Shown one piece after another: positions 1-6,178 of a stretch of DNA of 20,431 nt; positions within the stretch are counted from its first letter, which is position 1; every line of letters begins with the position of its first letter. Location: positions 1 through 20,431 of the forward strand of contig DATLCC010000040.1 in NCBI GenBank assembly GCA_035526585.1, written 5' to 3'. The position numbers and the translations under genes were made by a program. Origin of the DNA: JAJPHT01 sp035526585. Its GTDB lineage: Archaea > Thermoplasmatota > SW-10-69-26 > JACQPN01 > JAJPHT01. The notes under the pieces were generated by a model that had not been told where the DNA came from, did no database searches, and was given only the letters and a program-made list of their open reading frames with translations.

Positions 1-1
1 C

Positions 2-583
2 TCGGCGAGCTTCGACGTCGGCGGCGCCGACGTCGCCCGCGACATCCTGCGCGCGTGGGCATTCGCCGACGCCGACCCGTACCGCGCCGCGACGCACAAC
101 AAGGGCGTGATGAACGGCATCGACGCCGTCGTCATGGCGACCGGCAACGACTGGCGCGCCGTGGAAGCCGGCGCGCACGCGTGGGCCGCGCGCACCGGAC
201 GCTATCGATCGCTCTCGACCTTCTCGGTGACCGAGGCGGGGCACCTCCACGCACGCCTCGAGCTCCCGATGGCGCTCGGGATCGTGGGCGGCGTCACGCG
301 CGCGCACCCGGCGGCGCAGGTCGCGCTCAGGATCCTCGGCGTGAAGAGCGCGCAGGAGCTCGCGGAGATCGTCGCGTCGGTAGGCCTCGCGCAGAACGTG
401 AGCGCGCTGCGCGCCCTCGTCGCGGAGGGCATCCAGAGCGGCCACATGCGGCTCCATGCCGCGAACCTCGCGCTCGCGGCCGGCGTGCCCGCGGCGCGCG
501 TGGACGAGGTCGTGGCAGCGATGCTCGCGCAAGGCGAGCCCAGCGCGCGGCTGGCGGCTGAGATCTGGGCGCGCTTGCGCTGA
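2..583 (+). CDS. HMG-CoA reductase, class II, C-terminal part (5' end outside window)
   Basis: The reading frame enters from the left edge and stops at TGA 581-583, giving about 193 residues. It makes mevalonate from HMG-CoA, the committed step of isoprenoid synthesis and so of archaeal lipid side chains. Recognisable class II (degradative/Thermoplasma/Archaeoglobus type) segments are NKGVMNGIDAVVMATGNDWR, an AVEAGAHAWAARTGRY stretch, LPMALGIVGGVTRAHP and, near the C-terminus, GHMRLHAANLA. The last contains the His of the catalytic C-terminal loop; the usual HAR is HAA here. The substrate-binding and nucleotide-binding N-terminal parts lie upstream of the window. Family assignment is firm. 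Whether it runs in the biosynthetic direction is inferred from the archaeal context, not seen in the sequence. Confidence 0.93.
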   Translation, partial: SASFDVGGADVARDILRAWAFADADPYRAATHNKGVMNGIDAVVMATGNDWRAVEAGAHAWAARTGRYRSLSTFSVTEAGHLHARLELPMALGIVGGVTRAHPAAQVALRILGVKSAQELAEIVASVGLAQNVSALRALVAEGIQSGHMRLHAANLALAAGVPAARVDEVVAAMLAQGEPSARLAAEIWARLR

Positions 584-635
584 TCCGTCGTCGTTGTCTC
601 CAGAAATCGAGGATTCTTTGTAAGGGCCGAGGCGC

Positions 636-803
636 GGCCGCCGCAGCGGCCGGGCCGAGCGCCCCTCAAGCGGATCTCTGGGGCGGCCGCAGCCGTCAGT
701 CCTCGTGACTTTGCGTAGGCGCCGGCGCGCCTGAGGCGCGCCTTGTCCCCGGCGCCCTGCGGCGCACCTCGGACGCCGCCGCAGCGGCGCTGAGCAAAGT
801 CAC
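636..803. repeat. GC-rich palindromic spacer between convergent genes
   Basis: The 267-bp space between the HMG-CoA reductase stop and the lipoprotein stop holds no convincing gene but is dense in inverted repeats. These are GGCCGC/GCGGCC with a 4-nt loop (636-651), perfect 10-bp outer arms GTGACTTTGC (705-714) and GCAAAGTCAC (794-803), and nested inside them GGCGCGCC/GGCGCGCC with a 3-nt loop (724-742). The arrangement could be a bidirectional 3'-end structure for the two convergent genes or a degenerate small palindromic element. The short T-rich stretch 615-619 is the only terminator-like tract. The element is seen directly; its function is unknown. Confidence 0.55.
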
Positions 804-850
804 CAGTCCGTCCGTCGGGCGCAAGATGAGCGCGAAGCGCGAGTCTTGCG

Positions 851-1978
851 CTATCGGACGACCTCGTGGCTGTGGTCGCTGCGGATCGCGCCGTCCGGCA
901 GCCGGATGTCGTACTGGTGGTACGCGATGCCTTCGATGAACGCGATGCCCGGACCGACGGCGGTGTGCTCGAGCTGCCATTCGCCGTCGGGGTCGCGGCC
1001 TTCGTAGAAGCCCACGGTGAACGGGCCGCCGGGGATGCTGTCGAGCTGGTAGACCGTGCCATCGGGCGCGGTGGCCTTCTCGGAGTACGCGCCGCCCACC
1101 GGCGTGCCGACCGCGTTCCCCACGGCGAGGATGAAGCTCACGCGGTTGAAGCCGCCCTCGACCTGGACGGTGTCCGTGGGCGTCGTGGGGCTTGTCGTCG
1201 CGAAGTCCACGACCGAGGCGCCCAGGCGCCCGTGGAAGAACACGAGGTGCTCGGCGCGCGGGACGGTGACCCATCCTTCGTAGCCGTAGCCGTGCTCGAG
1301 GACCTTCCACGTGTGGCTGGGGAAGCTCGCTTCGCTCACTTCGTGGAGGGTCGCGTCGTAGACGACCTCGGCGACGACGCCCTCGGTGGGGTTGGGGCAC
1401 TGGCCGACGAGGCCGGCGAGGCCGCAGTTCTGGCCGGTGAACGTGACGCGCGCGGTGGTGGGCGACTCGACCTTCACGCTTGCCGTGATGGGCGCGGGGT
1501 TCTCCCATGCCGTCTCCCAGGTCGCGCCGTCCTCGAGCGGGAACTTGAGCTCCTGGAAGGGGACGTCGTGCGCTCGGTGGGAGAGGTCCTTGTTGACGTC
1601 GCCGAAGGCGGGCGTGTGGAAGATGACGGCTTCCTTCCACCAGCCTTCGTGTGGCATGCCCATCACGTAGACGTCGTCCTCGGCGCGCGCGACGACCCGC
1701 ACGAACTGCGTCGTGTTGTCGGTGATGAGGTCGTGGAGCTCGATGCGCCACCACTCGCCGGCCTTGAGGATCGGCGCCTCGGCGAGCGTCGCGGCGGCGT
1801 CGGGGGGCGCGAGGGTGCCGAGGTCCGCGTTCGGGATGTCGTTGAAGGCGGGCTCGGGCCGGTCCGCGTCGATCATGACCTCCGGCGAGGTGGTGGCCGG
1901 CGTCTCGTCGTCCTTCGTGGCGACGCAACCGGCAAGGGAGAGACCGACGACGGCGAAGAGGAGCAGAGCCCGGCGCAT
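851..1978 (-). CDS. Predicted secreted lipoprotein, function unknown
   Basis: A protein of 375 residues starting at ATG 1978. It opens with a lipoprotein signal peptide: two Arg, a hydrophobic stretch and the lipobox LSLAGC, with Cys18 as predicted lipidated residue, then an acidic/Thr/Pro linker. An ATG seven codons upstream (1999) is also possible. I prefer 1978 because an AT-rich box at 2000-2014 lies about 29 nt before it, as in other genes here. The mature part looks like a beta-rich extracellular protein rich in Trp, Gly and Val, with no motif I recognise and no catalytic signature. It has one Cys pair (CGLAGLVGQC near residue 200). It stands alone, convergent with HMG-CoA reductase. 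A surface-anchored binding or structural protein is likely; nothing more specific can be supported. Confidence 0.8.
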   Translation of the reverse strand: MRRALLLFAVVGLSLAGCVATKDDETPATTSPEVMIDADRPEPAFNDIPNADLGTLAPPDAAATLAEAPILKAGEWWRIELHDLITDNTTQFVRVVARAEDDVYVMGMPHEGWWKEAVIFHTPAFGDVNKDLSHRAHDVPFQELKFPLEDGATWETAWENPAPITASVKVESPTTARVTFTGQNCGLAGLVGQCPNPTEGVVAEVVYDATLHEVSEASFPSHTWKVLEHGYGYEGWVTVPRAEHLVFFHGRLGASVVDFATTSPTTPTDTVQVEGGFNRVSFILAVGNAVGTPVGGAYSEKATAPDGTVYQLDSIPGGPFTVGFYEGRDPDGEWQLEHTAVGPGIAFIEGIAYHQYDIRLPDGAIRSDHSHEVVR

Positions 1979-1999
1979 GCGCCGCAGACCGGCTCCCAC

Positions 2000-2014
2000 G
2001 TCTAACTCTTTCTA
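2000..2014 (-). promoter_or_regulatory. Putative archaeal TATA region for the lipoprotein gene
   Basis: On the minus strand, CTAGAAAGAGTTAGA is the only AT-rich tract in a GC-rich 79-bp gap. Its centre lies about 29 nt before ATG 1978, the spacing of a TATA box to the start codon of a leaderless transcript. The match to a TATA consensus is weak. Confidence 0.4.
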
Positions 2015-2078
2015 GCACCGGCGCTGCCCATCGGCGCGGAACCACCCGCGAGCGCCGGCCGCACCGCTCTCCGCACTC

Positions 2079-2804
2079 TCATGCGAGCGTCAGGAGGGCG
2101 CGGGGGAGCTGCGCGAGCCGTTCGAGCACGGCGTCGGCGGCTGGATGCGTGGGCGCGGGCGAGGCGCGCGGGTACGGGGTCCAGACGGCGCGCAGCCCGG
2201 CCTTCTTCGCGCCCTCGACGTCGCACGTGAGGTCGTTGCCCACCATGACCGCCTCGTCGGGCGTGACGTCCAAGGCTTCGAGGGCGGCCTCGAAGATGCG
2301 CGGGTGCGGCTTCAGGTATCCGACGTCCGCGCTCACGACCAGCGCGTCGAAGTATGGGAGGAGGTCGAGGCGCGCGAGGGCATCCGTGAGCACCTGCGTG
2401 TGCGCGTAGTTCGACACGAGCGCGAGCTTGTGGCCCGCGCCCTTGAGCGTCGCAAGCGTGGGACCCGGGGCGTCGTAGGCGTGGATGAGCCCCTGCTGGT
2501 AGCGGTGATAGCGCTCGTGCGCGACGGGCCCCCATTCGATCGCTTCGCGGTGGGGCACGTCACAGAGCTCGAGCGTCCGCGCGAAGCGGGCGGGGAAGTC
2601 GAACTCGCGCAGCCCATCGCGCACGTGCGCGTGCTGCTCGGCGCGGGCGCGCTCGTAGGCGGCCATCCAGACGGGGAGCGCGATGGCGCGGCCCGTCCAC
2701 GTGCCGTGCACGATCGCGAGACAGTCGTCGCGCAGCGTCTCCCAGCCGGGCTCGGGGTGGATGATCGTGCCGAAGGCATCGAGCAGCACGGCGCGGACGG
2801 GCAA
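2079..2804 (-). CDS. HAD-superfamily hydrolase (haloacid-dehalogenase-like)
   Basis: A 241-residue soluble hydrolase. HAD motifs are in order: motif I LLDAFGTI with nucleophile Asp9, motif II LVSNY with Ser131, motif III LKPHP with Lys165, and motif IV GNDLTCD with Asp191 and Asp195. The residue two after the nucleophile is Phe11 rather than the Asp used by typical phosphatases. DxFGT/DxYGT is common in L-2-haloacid-dehalogenase-like members, so the reaction (phosphatase or other) cannot be fixed. An alpha-helical cap (about residues 20-115) sits between motifs I and II, as in subfamily I. The start is TTG 2804; a GTG five codons in (2789) would cut too close to motif I. It is divergent from endonuclease III across a 62-bp gap. 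Confidence 0.85.
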   Translation of the reverse strand: MPVRAVLLDAFGTIIHPEPGWETLRDDCLAIVHGTWTGRAIALPVWMAAYERARAEQHAHVRDGLREFDFPARFARTLELCDVPHREAIEWGPVAHERYHRYQQGLIHAYDAPGPTLATLKGAGHKLALVSNYAHTQVLTDALARLDLLPYFDALVVSADVGYLKPHPRIFEAALEALDVTPDEAVMVGNDLTCDVEGAKKAGLRAVWTPYPRASPAPTHPAADAVLERLAQLPRALLTLA

Positions 2805-2830
2805 CGTGTCCGCGTGGAGCCGCCAGCGTT

Positions 2831-2864
2831 GAAAAGATTTCCGGTGGGAAGCGAGGAATATATC
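2831..2864. promoter_or_regulatory. Divergent promoter region between HAD hydrolase and endonuclease III
   Basis: The gap 2805-2866 carries two AT-rich boxes in otherwise GC-rich DNA. GAAAAGATTT at 2831-2840 is about 30 nt before the endonuclease ATG (2867), fitting a leaderless TATA box read rightward. GATATATT on the minus strand (2864-2857) could serve the HAD gene, leaving a leader of about 25-30 nt. Assignment of each box to a gene is inference from spacing. Confidence 0.45.
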
Positions 2865-2866
2865 GG

Positions 2867-3547
2867 ATGCCCGCCGTGCGACGCCTCGTGCCTCCGCTGC
2901 CTCCGGGAGCGAAGCCGCGCGCTCCCGAAGCGCTCGCGCGCATGAAGCGCGAGTACGGGGAGACGTACTGGTTCCTCGACTTCGGCACGCCCTTCCAGCT
3001 CCTCGTCGCCGTGATCATGAGCGCGCAGACCACGGATGCGACGGTGAACAAGGTGACGCCGGAGCTCTTCGCGAAGTTCGGGACGCCGCAGAAGCTCGCG
3101 GCGGCGCCGCGCCAGGAGATCGAGCGGATCATCTTCCGGACGGGGTTCTACCGCAACAAGGCGAAGAACATCCAGGGCGCGGCGAAGCACCTGCTGGAGC
3201 GTCACGGCGGCGAGGTGCCCTCGACGATGCAGGAGCTCCTCGAGGTGCCGGGCGTCGCGCGCAAGACCGCGAACGTCGTGATGGAGCTCGTCGCGCCCCA
3301 GAACGAGGGCATCTGCGTGGATACGCACGTCGGCCGCGTCGCGCGCCGGCTCGCCCTCACGCGCGCGGCGGATCCCGTGAAGGTCGAGCAGGACCTTGTC
3401 CGGCTCTTCCCGCGCGACGAGTGGGGCGAGCTCCCGTTCTACTTCATCATGCACGGGCGCTCCATCTGCGACGCGAAACGGCCGGATTGTCCTCGATGCT
3501 TCCTCGCGGACATCTGCCCGAAGAAAGGGGTCGTTCAGAAGCCGTAG
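2867..3547 (+). CDS. nth: Endonuclease III (DNA glycosylase/AP lyase)
   Basis: A 226-residue base-excision-repair enzyme that removes oxidised pyrimidines and nicks at the abasic site. The helix-hairpin-helix and catalytic lysine are in EVPGVARKTANVV (Lys133), and the catalytic aspartate is in VDTHVGRVARRL (Asp152). The C-terminal [4Fe-4S] loop is perfectly spaced: C201-x6-C208-x2-C211-x5-C217. Length matches the family (about 210-220) plus a short Pro/Arg-rich N-terminal extension of roughly 20 residues. Start ATG 2867 is supported by an AT-rich box about 30 nt upstream. Its 3' end overlaps the convergent gene at 3535 by 13 bp. The general Nth call is firm; exact substrate preference is not visible. 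Confidence 0.95.
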   Translation: MPAVRRLVPPLPPGAKPRAPEALARMKREYGETYWFLDFGTPFQLLVAVIMSAQTTDATVNKVTPELFAKFGTPQKLAAAPRQEIERIIFRTGFYRNKAKNIQGAAKHLLERHGGEVPSTMQELLEVPGVARKTANVVMELVAPQNEGICVDTHVGRVARRLALTRAADPVKVEQDLVRLFPRDEWGELPFYFIMHGRSICDAKRPDCPRCFLADICPKKGVVQKP

Positions 3548-3888
3548 CGCGCGCGCAGCTCCGGCTTCATGCGCGCGACCTCGAGCGTCACGAGCATCCG
3601 GACGGCGTCGTCGAAGCGCGCGCCTTCGAGCCCGGGCCGCTCCTCGCGGAGCGCGGTCGCGATGAGGAGCACGAGCGGGTTGCCCTGCGGGTAGGTTCCG
3701 GTCCGCGCGACGTCGAGGTTGATCCGCTCGGAGGTCGCCTGCACGCGCGCGCTCCAGCGCCGCGTCGGGCCGATCTCGTCCGAGCGCTCCTCGACGAGGC
3801 CCCAGCCGATGAGCTCGGTGAGAAGCGCGTCGGCCGTCTGCTCGTCCACGACGGTCGCACCCCATCGCCCGACATGAATGCTGTGCAC
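3535..3888 (-). CDS. Small protein of unknown function, possible winged-helix
   Basis: A 117-residue protein read from GTG 3888; there is no ATG option near the N-terminus. The segment from about residue 15 to 60 reads like a winged-helix: a helix with TADALLTELIGWGLVEE followed by a basic strand pair with RRWSARVQ. The C-terminal half is a helical stretch ending RMKPELRARYGF. I do not recognise a named family. It begins 25 bp downstream of the HTH/zinc-ribbon regulator on the same strand, so the two are probably one transcript. A role in the same regulatory circuit is inference. Its last 13 bp overlap the 3' end of endonuclease III. Confidence 0.65.
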   Translation of the reverse strand: MHSIHVGRWGATVVDEQTADALLTELIGWGLVEERSDEIGPTRRWSARVQATSERINLDVARTGTYPQGNPLVLLIATALREERPGLEGARFDDAVRMLVTLEVARMKPELRARYGF

Positions 3889-3913
3889 GGACTCGCCGCG
3901 GCGGGTCCGCGGG

Positions 3914-4258
3914 TCAGGACTCGGCGAGGGCCTTGAAGATCGGTTGCGTGAGGTCCCGGCTCTTGCACGAGGGGCACTTCGAGGGCGCCTTCGGGTGGTC
4001 GAGGCGGAAGGTGTAGCCGCACGTGCCGCAGCTTGGCGGGACCATGAAGAGCGTCGCGGCCTGGTGCCGGAAGGAGAGGCGAAGATGCTCCAGGTCGTTG
4101 ATGACCGTGGAGCGCGGAGCTTCGAGGATCTTCTCGATGTCGGCGAGCGGGAGGCCTTCCTCGCTCGAGAGAAGGAGCTCCTTCAGACGTTCCCGGCGTG
4201 TGCGTCCCAAGCGCCCTGCGTCCCCTTCGGGGGGAAGCGGGGTTTCGCGAGAAGACAT
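3914..4258 (-). CDS. HTH/zinc-ribbon transcriptional regulator
   Basis: A 114-residue predicted DNA-binding regulator of the archaeal HTH-plus-Zn-ribbon type (resembling COG3357). Residues 20-65 form a winged or helix-turn-helix domain (RRERLKELLL, then LADIEKILEAPRSTVINDLEHL with the recognition helix around PRSTVINDL). Residues 77-98 form a zinc ribbon: C77-GT-C80-GYTF and C95-PS-C98. I chose ATG 4258 although the frame stays open for 62 more codons. That upstream stretch has an unlikely composition, and a CTTATGG box lies about 31 nt before 4258. A perfect 20-bp palindrome covers this start codon, suggesting autoregulation. The family assignment comes from the domain pattern; targets are unknown. 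Confidence 0.85.
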   Translation of the reverse strand: MSSRETPLPPEGDAGRLGRTRRERLKELLLSSEEGLPLADIEKILEAPRSTVINDLEHLRLSFRHQAATLFMVPPSCGTCGYTFRLDHPKAPSKCPSCKSRDLTQPIFKALAES

Positions 4259-4272
4259 GGGCACCCATGTCT
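4253..4272. promoter_or_regulatory. Perfect palindrome over the regulator start: candidate operator
   Basis: AGACATGGGCACCCATGTCT is a perfect 9-bp inverted repeat with a 2-bp centre. It contains the ATG of the HTH/zinc-ribbon gene (4258-4256) and, if the transcript is leaderless, the transcription start. A dimeric regulator bound here would block initiation, so autorepression is the simplest reading (inference). Confidence 0.55.
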
Positions 4273-4285
4273 GGGGCCGGTCACG

Positions 4286-4320
4286 CCATAAGCATTTCGA
4301 ACCGTTCCAGGGACGGTTCG
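4286..4320 (-). promoter_or_regulatory. Promoter box and upstream inverted repeat of the regulator gene
   Basis: On the minus strand, CTTATGG (4292-4286) is a TATA-like box centred about 31 nt before ATG 4258. Just upstream is a perfect 8-bp inverted repeat CGAACCGT (4298-4305) / ACGGTTCG (4313-4320) with a 7-nt spacer. It could be a second regulator site, or the 3'-end hairpin of the hydrolase gene that stops at 4347. Both readings are open. Confidence 0.5.
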
Positions 4321-4346
4321 TCGGTTGTCCGGTCCAGCGCTGCTGC

Positions 4347-5999
4347 CTAGCACGTCCAGCAGCCCAGGTCCTCGGGCTGCGTGGCTTCGATCCGCACGTC
4401 CTCCCCTTCGACGATCGGGAGCGTGAGGACCGTCCCTTCGCCATGCGTCAGCGTGACGAGACCGCCGGCGCTCGCGCTCGTGATGTTGACGATCGCGTTG
4501 GGCGGCGCCGCGCTGCCAAGGACGAGCGTGATCGTGCTTCCCTTGTGGACGACGATGTCCTGGGGATAGAAGGGGACGGTGACCTGATAGCTCGTGCCGG
4601 GGAGCATGGGCTCGCTCGCCTGGAGCCCGTTGCGGTGCGCGAGGTCGAGGAACCCCTGGTCGACGACGGCGCCGTCCACGAGGAGCGCCGCCGCGAGCGT
4701 GGCGCGCGGGCCCGTCGCGCTCACGGTCGCCGTGAGGACGGGGATGCCGGTGATGCGCACGTCGCGATCCAGCGGCGCGCTCTCGAACGCGACCGTGCCT
4801 GCGAACGGGAGCTGCGCCAGCGCGCCGTTCGCGCCGTCCGCGTACATCGAGCTCCCGCTGCCAGGCTCCGGTGCGAGCGCGCCGTCGGAGCTCGGGAAGT
4901 AGGCCGTGGCGAGGGCGCGCGCGGGGGGCCATGCGTCCTCGTCGCGCCAGATGCCTTCGCTGTCCTGCACCTGCACGAGCGGCCGGGAGGTGATGCCGTT
5001 GTCGATGCCCTTGAGCTCGCTGTCGAACCACGCAAGGAGCGTGTCGTTCCAGTCGCCGCGGTGCGGGTACTCGTGGTGCCACTGGCCCAGCCACATCTTG
5101 AGCGTGACGTTCCTCTCGTGGAGCGCGTCGATCCAGTCGCGCATGTGGTCGGGCTTCACGTTCCAGTCCGAGAGGCCGTGCACGTAGAACACGCTCGCGT
5201 TCAGGGTGGCGGGCAGCATCGCGGTGTAGTTCCTCTCCGCCCAGTAGTCCGTGTAGTCCCCCGTGACGTCCGTGCGGTATTGCGAGAGCTGCACGTCGAG
5301 GCTCTCGTCGCAGAAGCGCGTCGGCGTCCTCTGGTAGGTGCCATCCTGCGGATCCTGGCTCTGCTGGAGGCTCACGAGCTGCGCGTATTGCGTGTTGAAC
5401 TGCTCGCTCCCGCTGTAGGCGACGCCGCCGTAGAACGTGTAGCGGTACCAATCGCTGATCGGGCTCACCGGGACGATGGTGCGCAGGTGCGGGTTGCCCG
5501 TGGCGAGGAGGTATTGCGCGCTCGTGCCGTCGTAGCTCTTCGCCGTCGCGCCCACGTTCCCGTTCGACCACGGCTGCTCCGCGAGGAACGTGGCGACCTC
5601 GTCCGCGTCCTGCACTTCGCGCGGTCCGCCGATGCTGAAGCACCCCTCGGAGAGGCCCGTGCCGCGCACCGACACGAGCGCGATCGCGTAGCCGCGCGGC
5701 ACGTAGCGCTCGATGAGATAGCTCGAGAACAGGTCGCCGCCGTCGGCCGCGGGCTTCTCGAGGTTGCTCCAGTAGGGCGAGTAGTTGATCACGACGGGGA
5801 CCTTCTCGCTCGTCGCGCTCGTGTCGGGGCGGAAGACCCAGATGTCGAGGGCGACGCCGTCGTCGGCCGCGAAGTCGAGGTGCTCGGCGACAGGCGCCCC
5901 CGTGTATTGCGCGGGGGACGAGGGCGCCGTCGGCGACTCGGGCCGCTCCACGCAGCCAGCGACGAGGAGGGCGAGGACGAGCAGGGCGGCCGTGCGCAC
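4347..5999 (-). CDS. CocE/S15-family serine hydrolase, predicted lipoprotein (copy 1)
   Basis: A 550-residue enzyme of the CocE/X-Pro dipeptidyl-peptidase-like alpha/beta-hydrolase family, probably anchored on the cell surface to cleave peptides or esters. I chose GTG 5999: it gives a clean signal peptide (MRTAALLVLALLVAGC, lipidated Cys16), and a CTTATA box is centred about 26 nt upstream. The frame is open to an ATG at 6068, but that start would precede the promoter. Catalytic residues: Ser155 in AKSYDGTS, Asp278 in GLSDWNVKPD, His309 in GQWHHEYP. The C-terminal third (from about residue 360) matches the beta-sandwich domain of X-Pro peptidases, with VTVPFYPQDIVVHKGSTITL. A paralogue lies immediately upstream. 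Substrate is not predictable from sequence. Confidence 0.88.
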   Translation of the reverse strand: MRTAALLVLALLVAGCVERPESPTAPSSPAQYTGAPVAEHLDFAADDGVALDIWVFRPDTSATSEKVPVVINYSPYWSNLEKPAADGGDLFSSYLIERYVPRGYAIALVSVRGTGLSEGCFSIGGPREVQDADEVATFLAEQPWSNGNVGATAKSYDGTSAQYLLATGNPHLRTIVPVSPISDWYRYTFYGGVAYSGSEQFNTQYAQLVSLQQSQDPQDGTYQRTPTRFCDESLDVQLSQYRTDVTGDYTDYWAERNYTAMLPATLNASVFYVHGLSDWNVKPDHMRDWIDALHERNVTLKMWLGQWHHEYPHRGDWNDTLLAWFDSELKGIDNGITSRPLVQVQDSEGIWRDEDAWPPARALATAYFPSSDGALAPEPGSGSSMYADGANGALAQLPFAGTVAFESAPLDRDVRITGIPVLTATVSATGPRATLAAALLVDGAVVDQGFLDLAHRNGLQASEPMLPGTSYQVTVPFYPQDIVVHKGSTITLVLGSAAPPNAIVNITSASAGGLVTLTHGEGTVLTLPIVEGEDVRIEATQPEDLGCWTC

Positions 6000-6022
6000 G
6001 GGCGGAACGCGGGCGGCGGCGC

Positions 6023-6028
6023 TATAAG
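6023..6028 (-). promoter_or_regulatory. TATA box of hydrolase copy 1
   Basis: CTTATA on the minus strand, within CGCTTATAGC, is centred about 26 nt before GTG 5999. Hydrolase copy 2 has the same CGCTTAT core at nearly the same distance from its GTG start. Confidence 0.65.
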
Positions 6029-6073
6029 CGTTCTTGCGCCAGCTTTTTCCGCCATGCCGCCCCAGCAAGGCCC

Positions 6074-6175
6074 ATGCTCGGAACGTCGCTCTCGTCGGAT
6101 CGCATGTTCTTCTGCGCGATCTGCGCGATGGTCGCCATCGCGGCGGCCGTGGGCGTCCTCAGCCTCTGGGGTTGA
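6074..6175 (+). CDS. Possible small membrane protein (33 residues)
   Basis: A short ORF from ATG 6074 to TGA 6175 encodes a short polar N-terminus (MLGTSLSSDR) followed by one strongly hydrophobic segment (FFCAICAMVAIAAAVGVLSL) and a WG end, i.e. a single transmembrane helix. It fills most of the gap between the two tandem hydrolases on the opposite strand. The CTTATA/TATAAG box at 6023-6028 could act in both directions, and AAGG lies a few nt before the ATG. A single-helix peptide can arise by chance in alanine/valine-rich GC-rich DNA, so this is tentative. Confidence 0.4.
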   Translation: MLGTSLSSDRMFFCAICAMVAIAAAVGVLSLWG

Positions 6176-6178
6176 GGA

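Noticed and set aside
3588..4268. 226-residue ORF starting at the other ATG of the palindrome (4268)
   Set aside because: Arg/Ser/Pro-rich shadow of the HTH/zinc-ribbon gene; the zinc ribbon and HTH motifs are in the frame starting at 4258.
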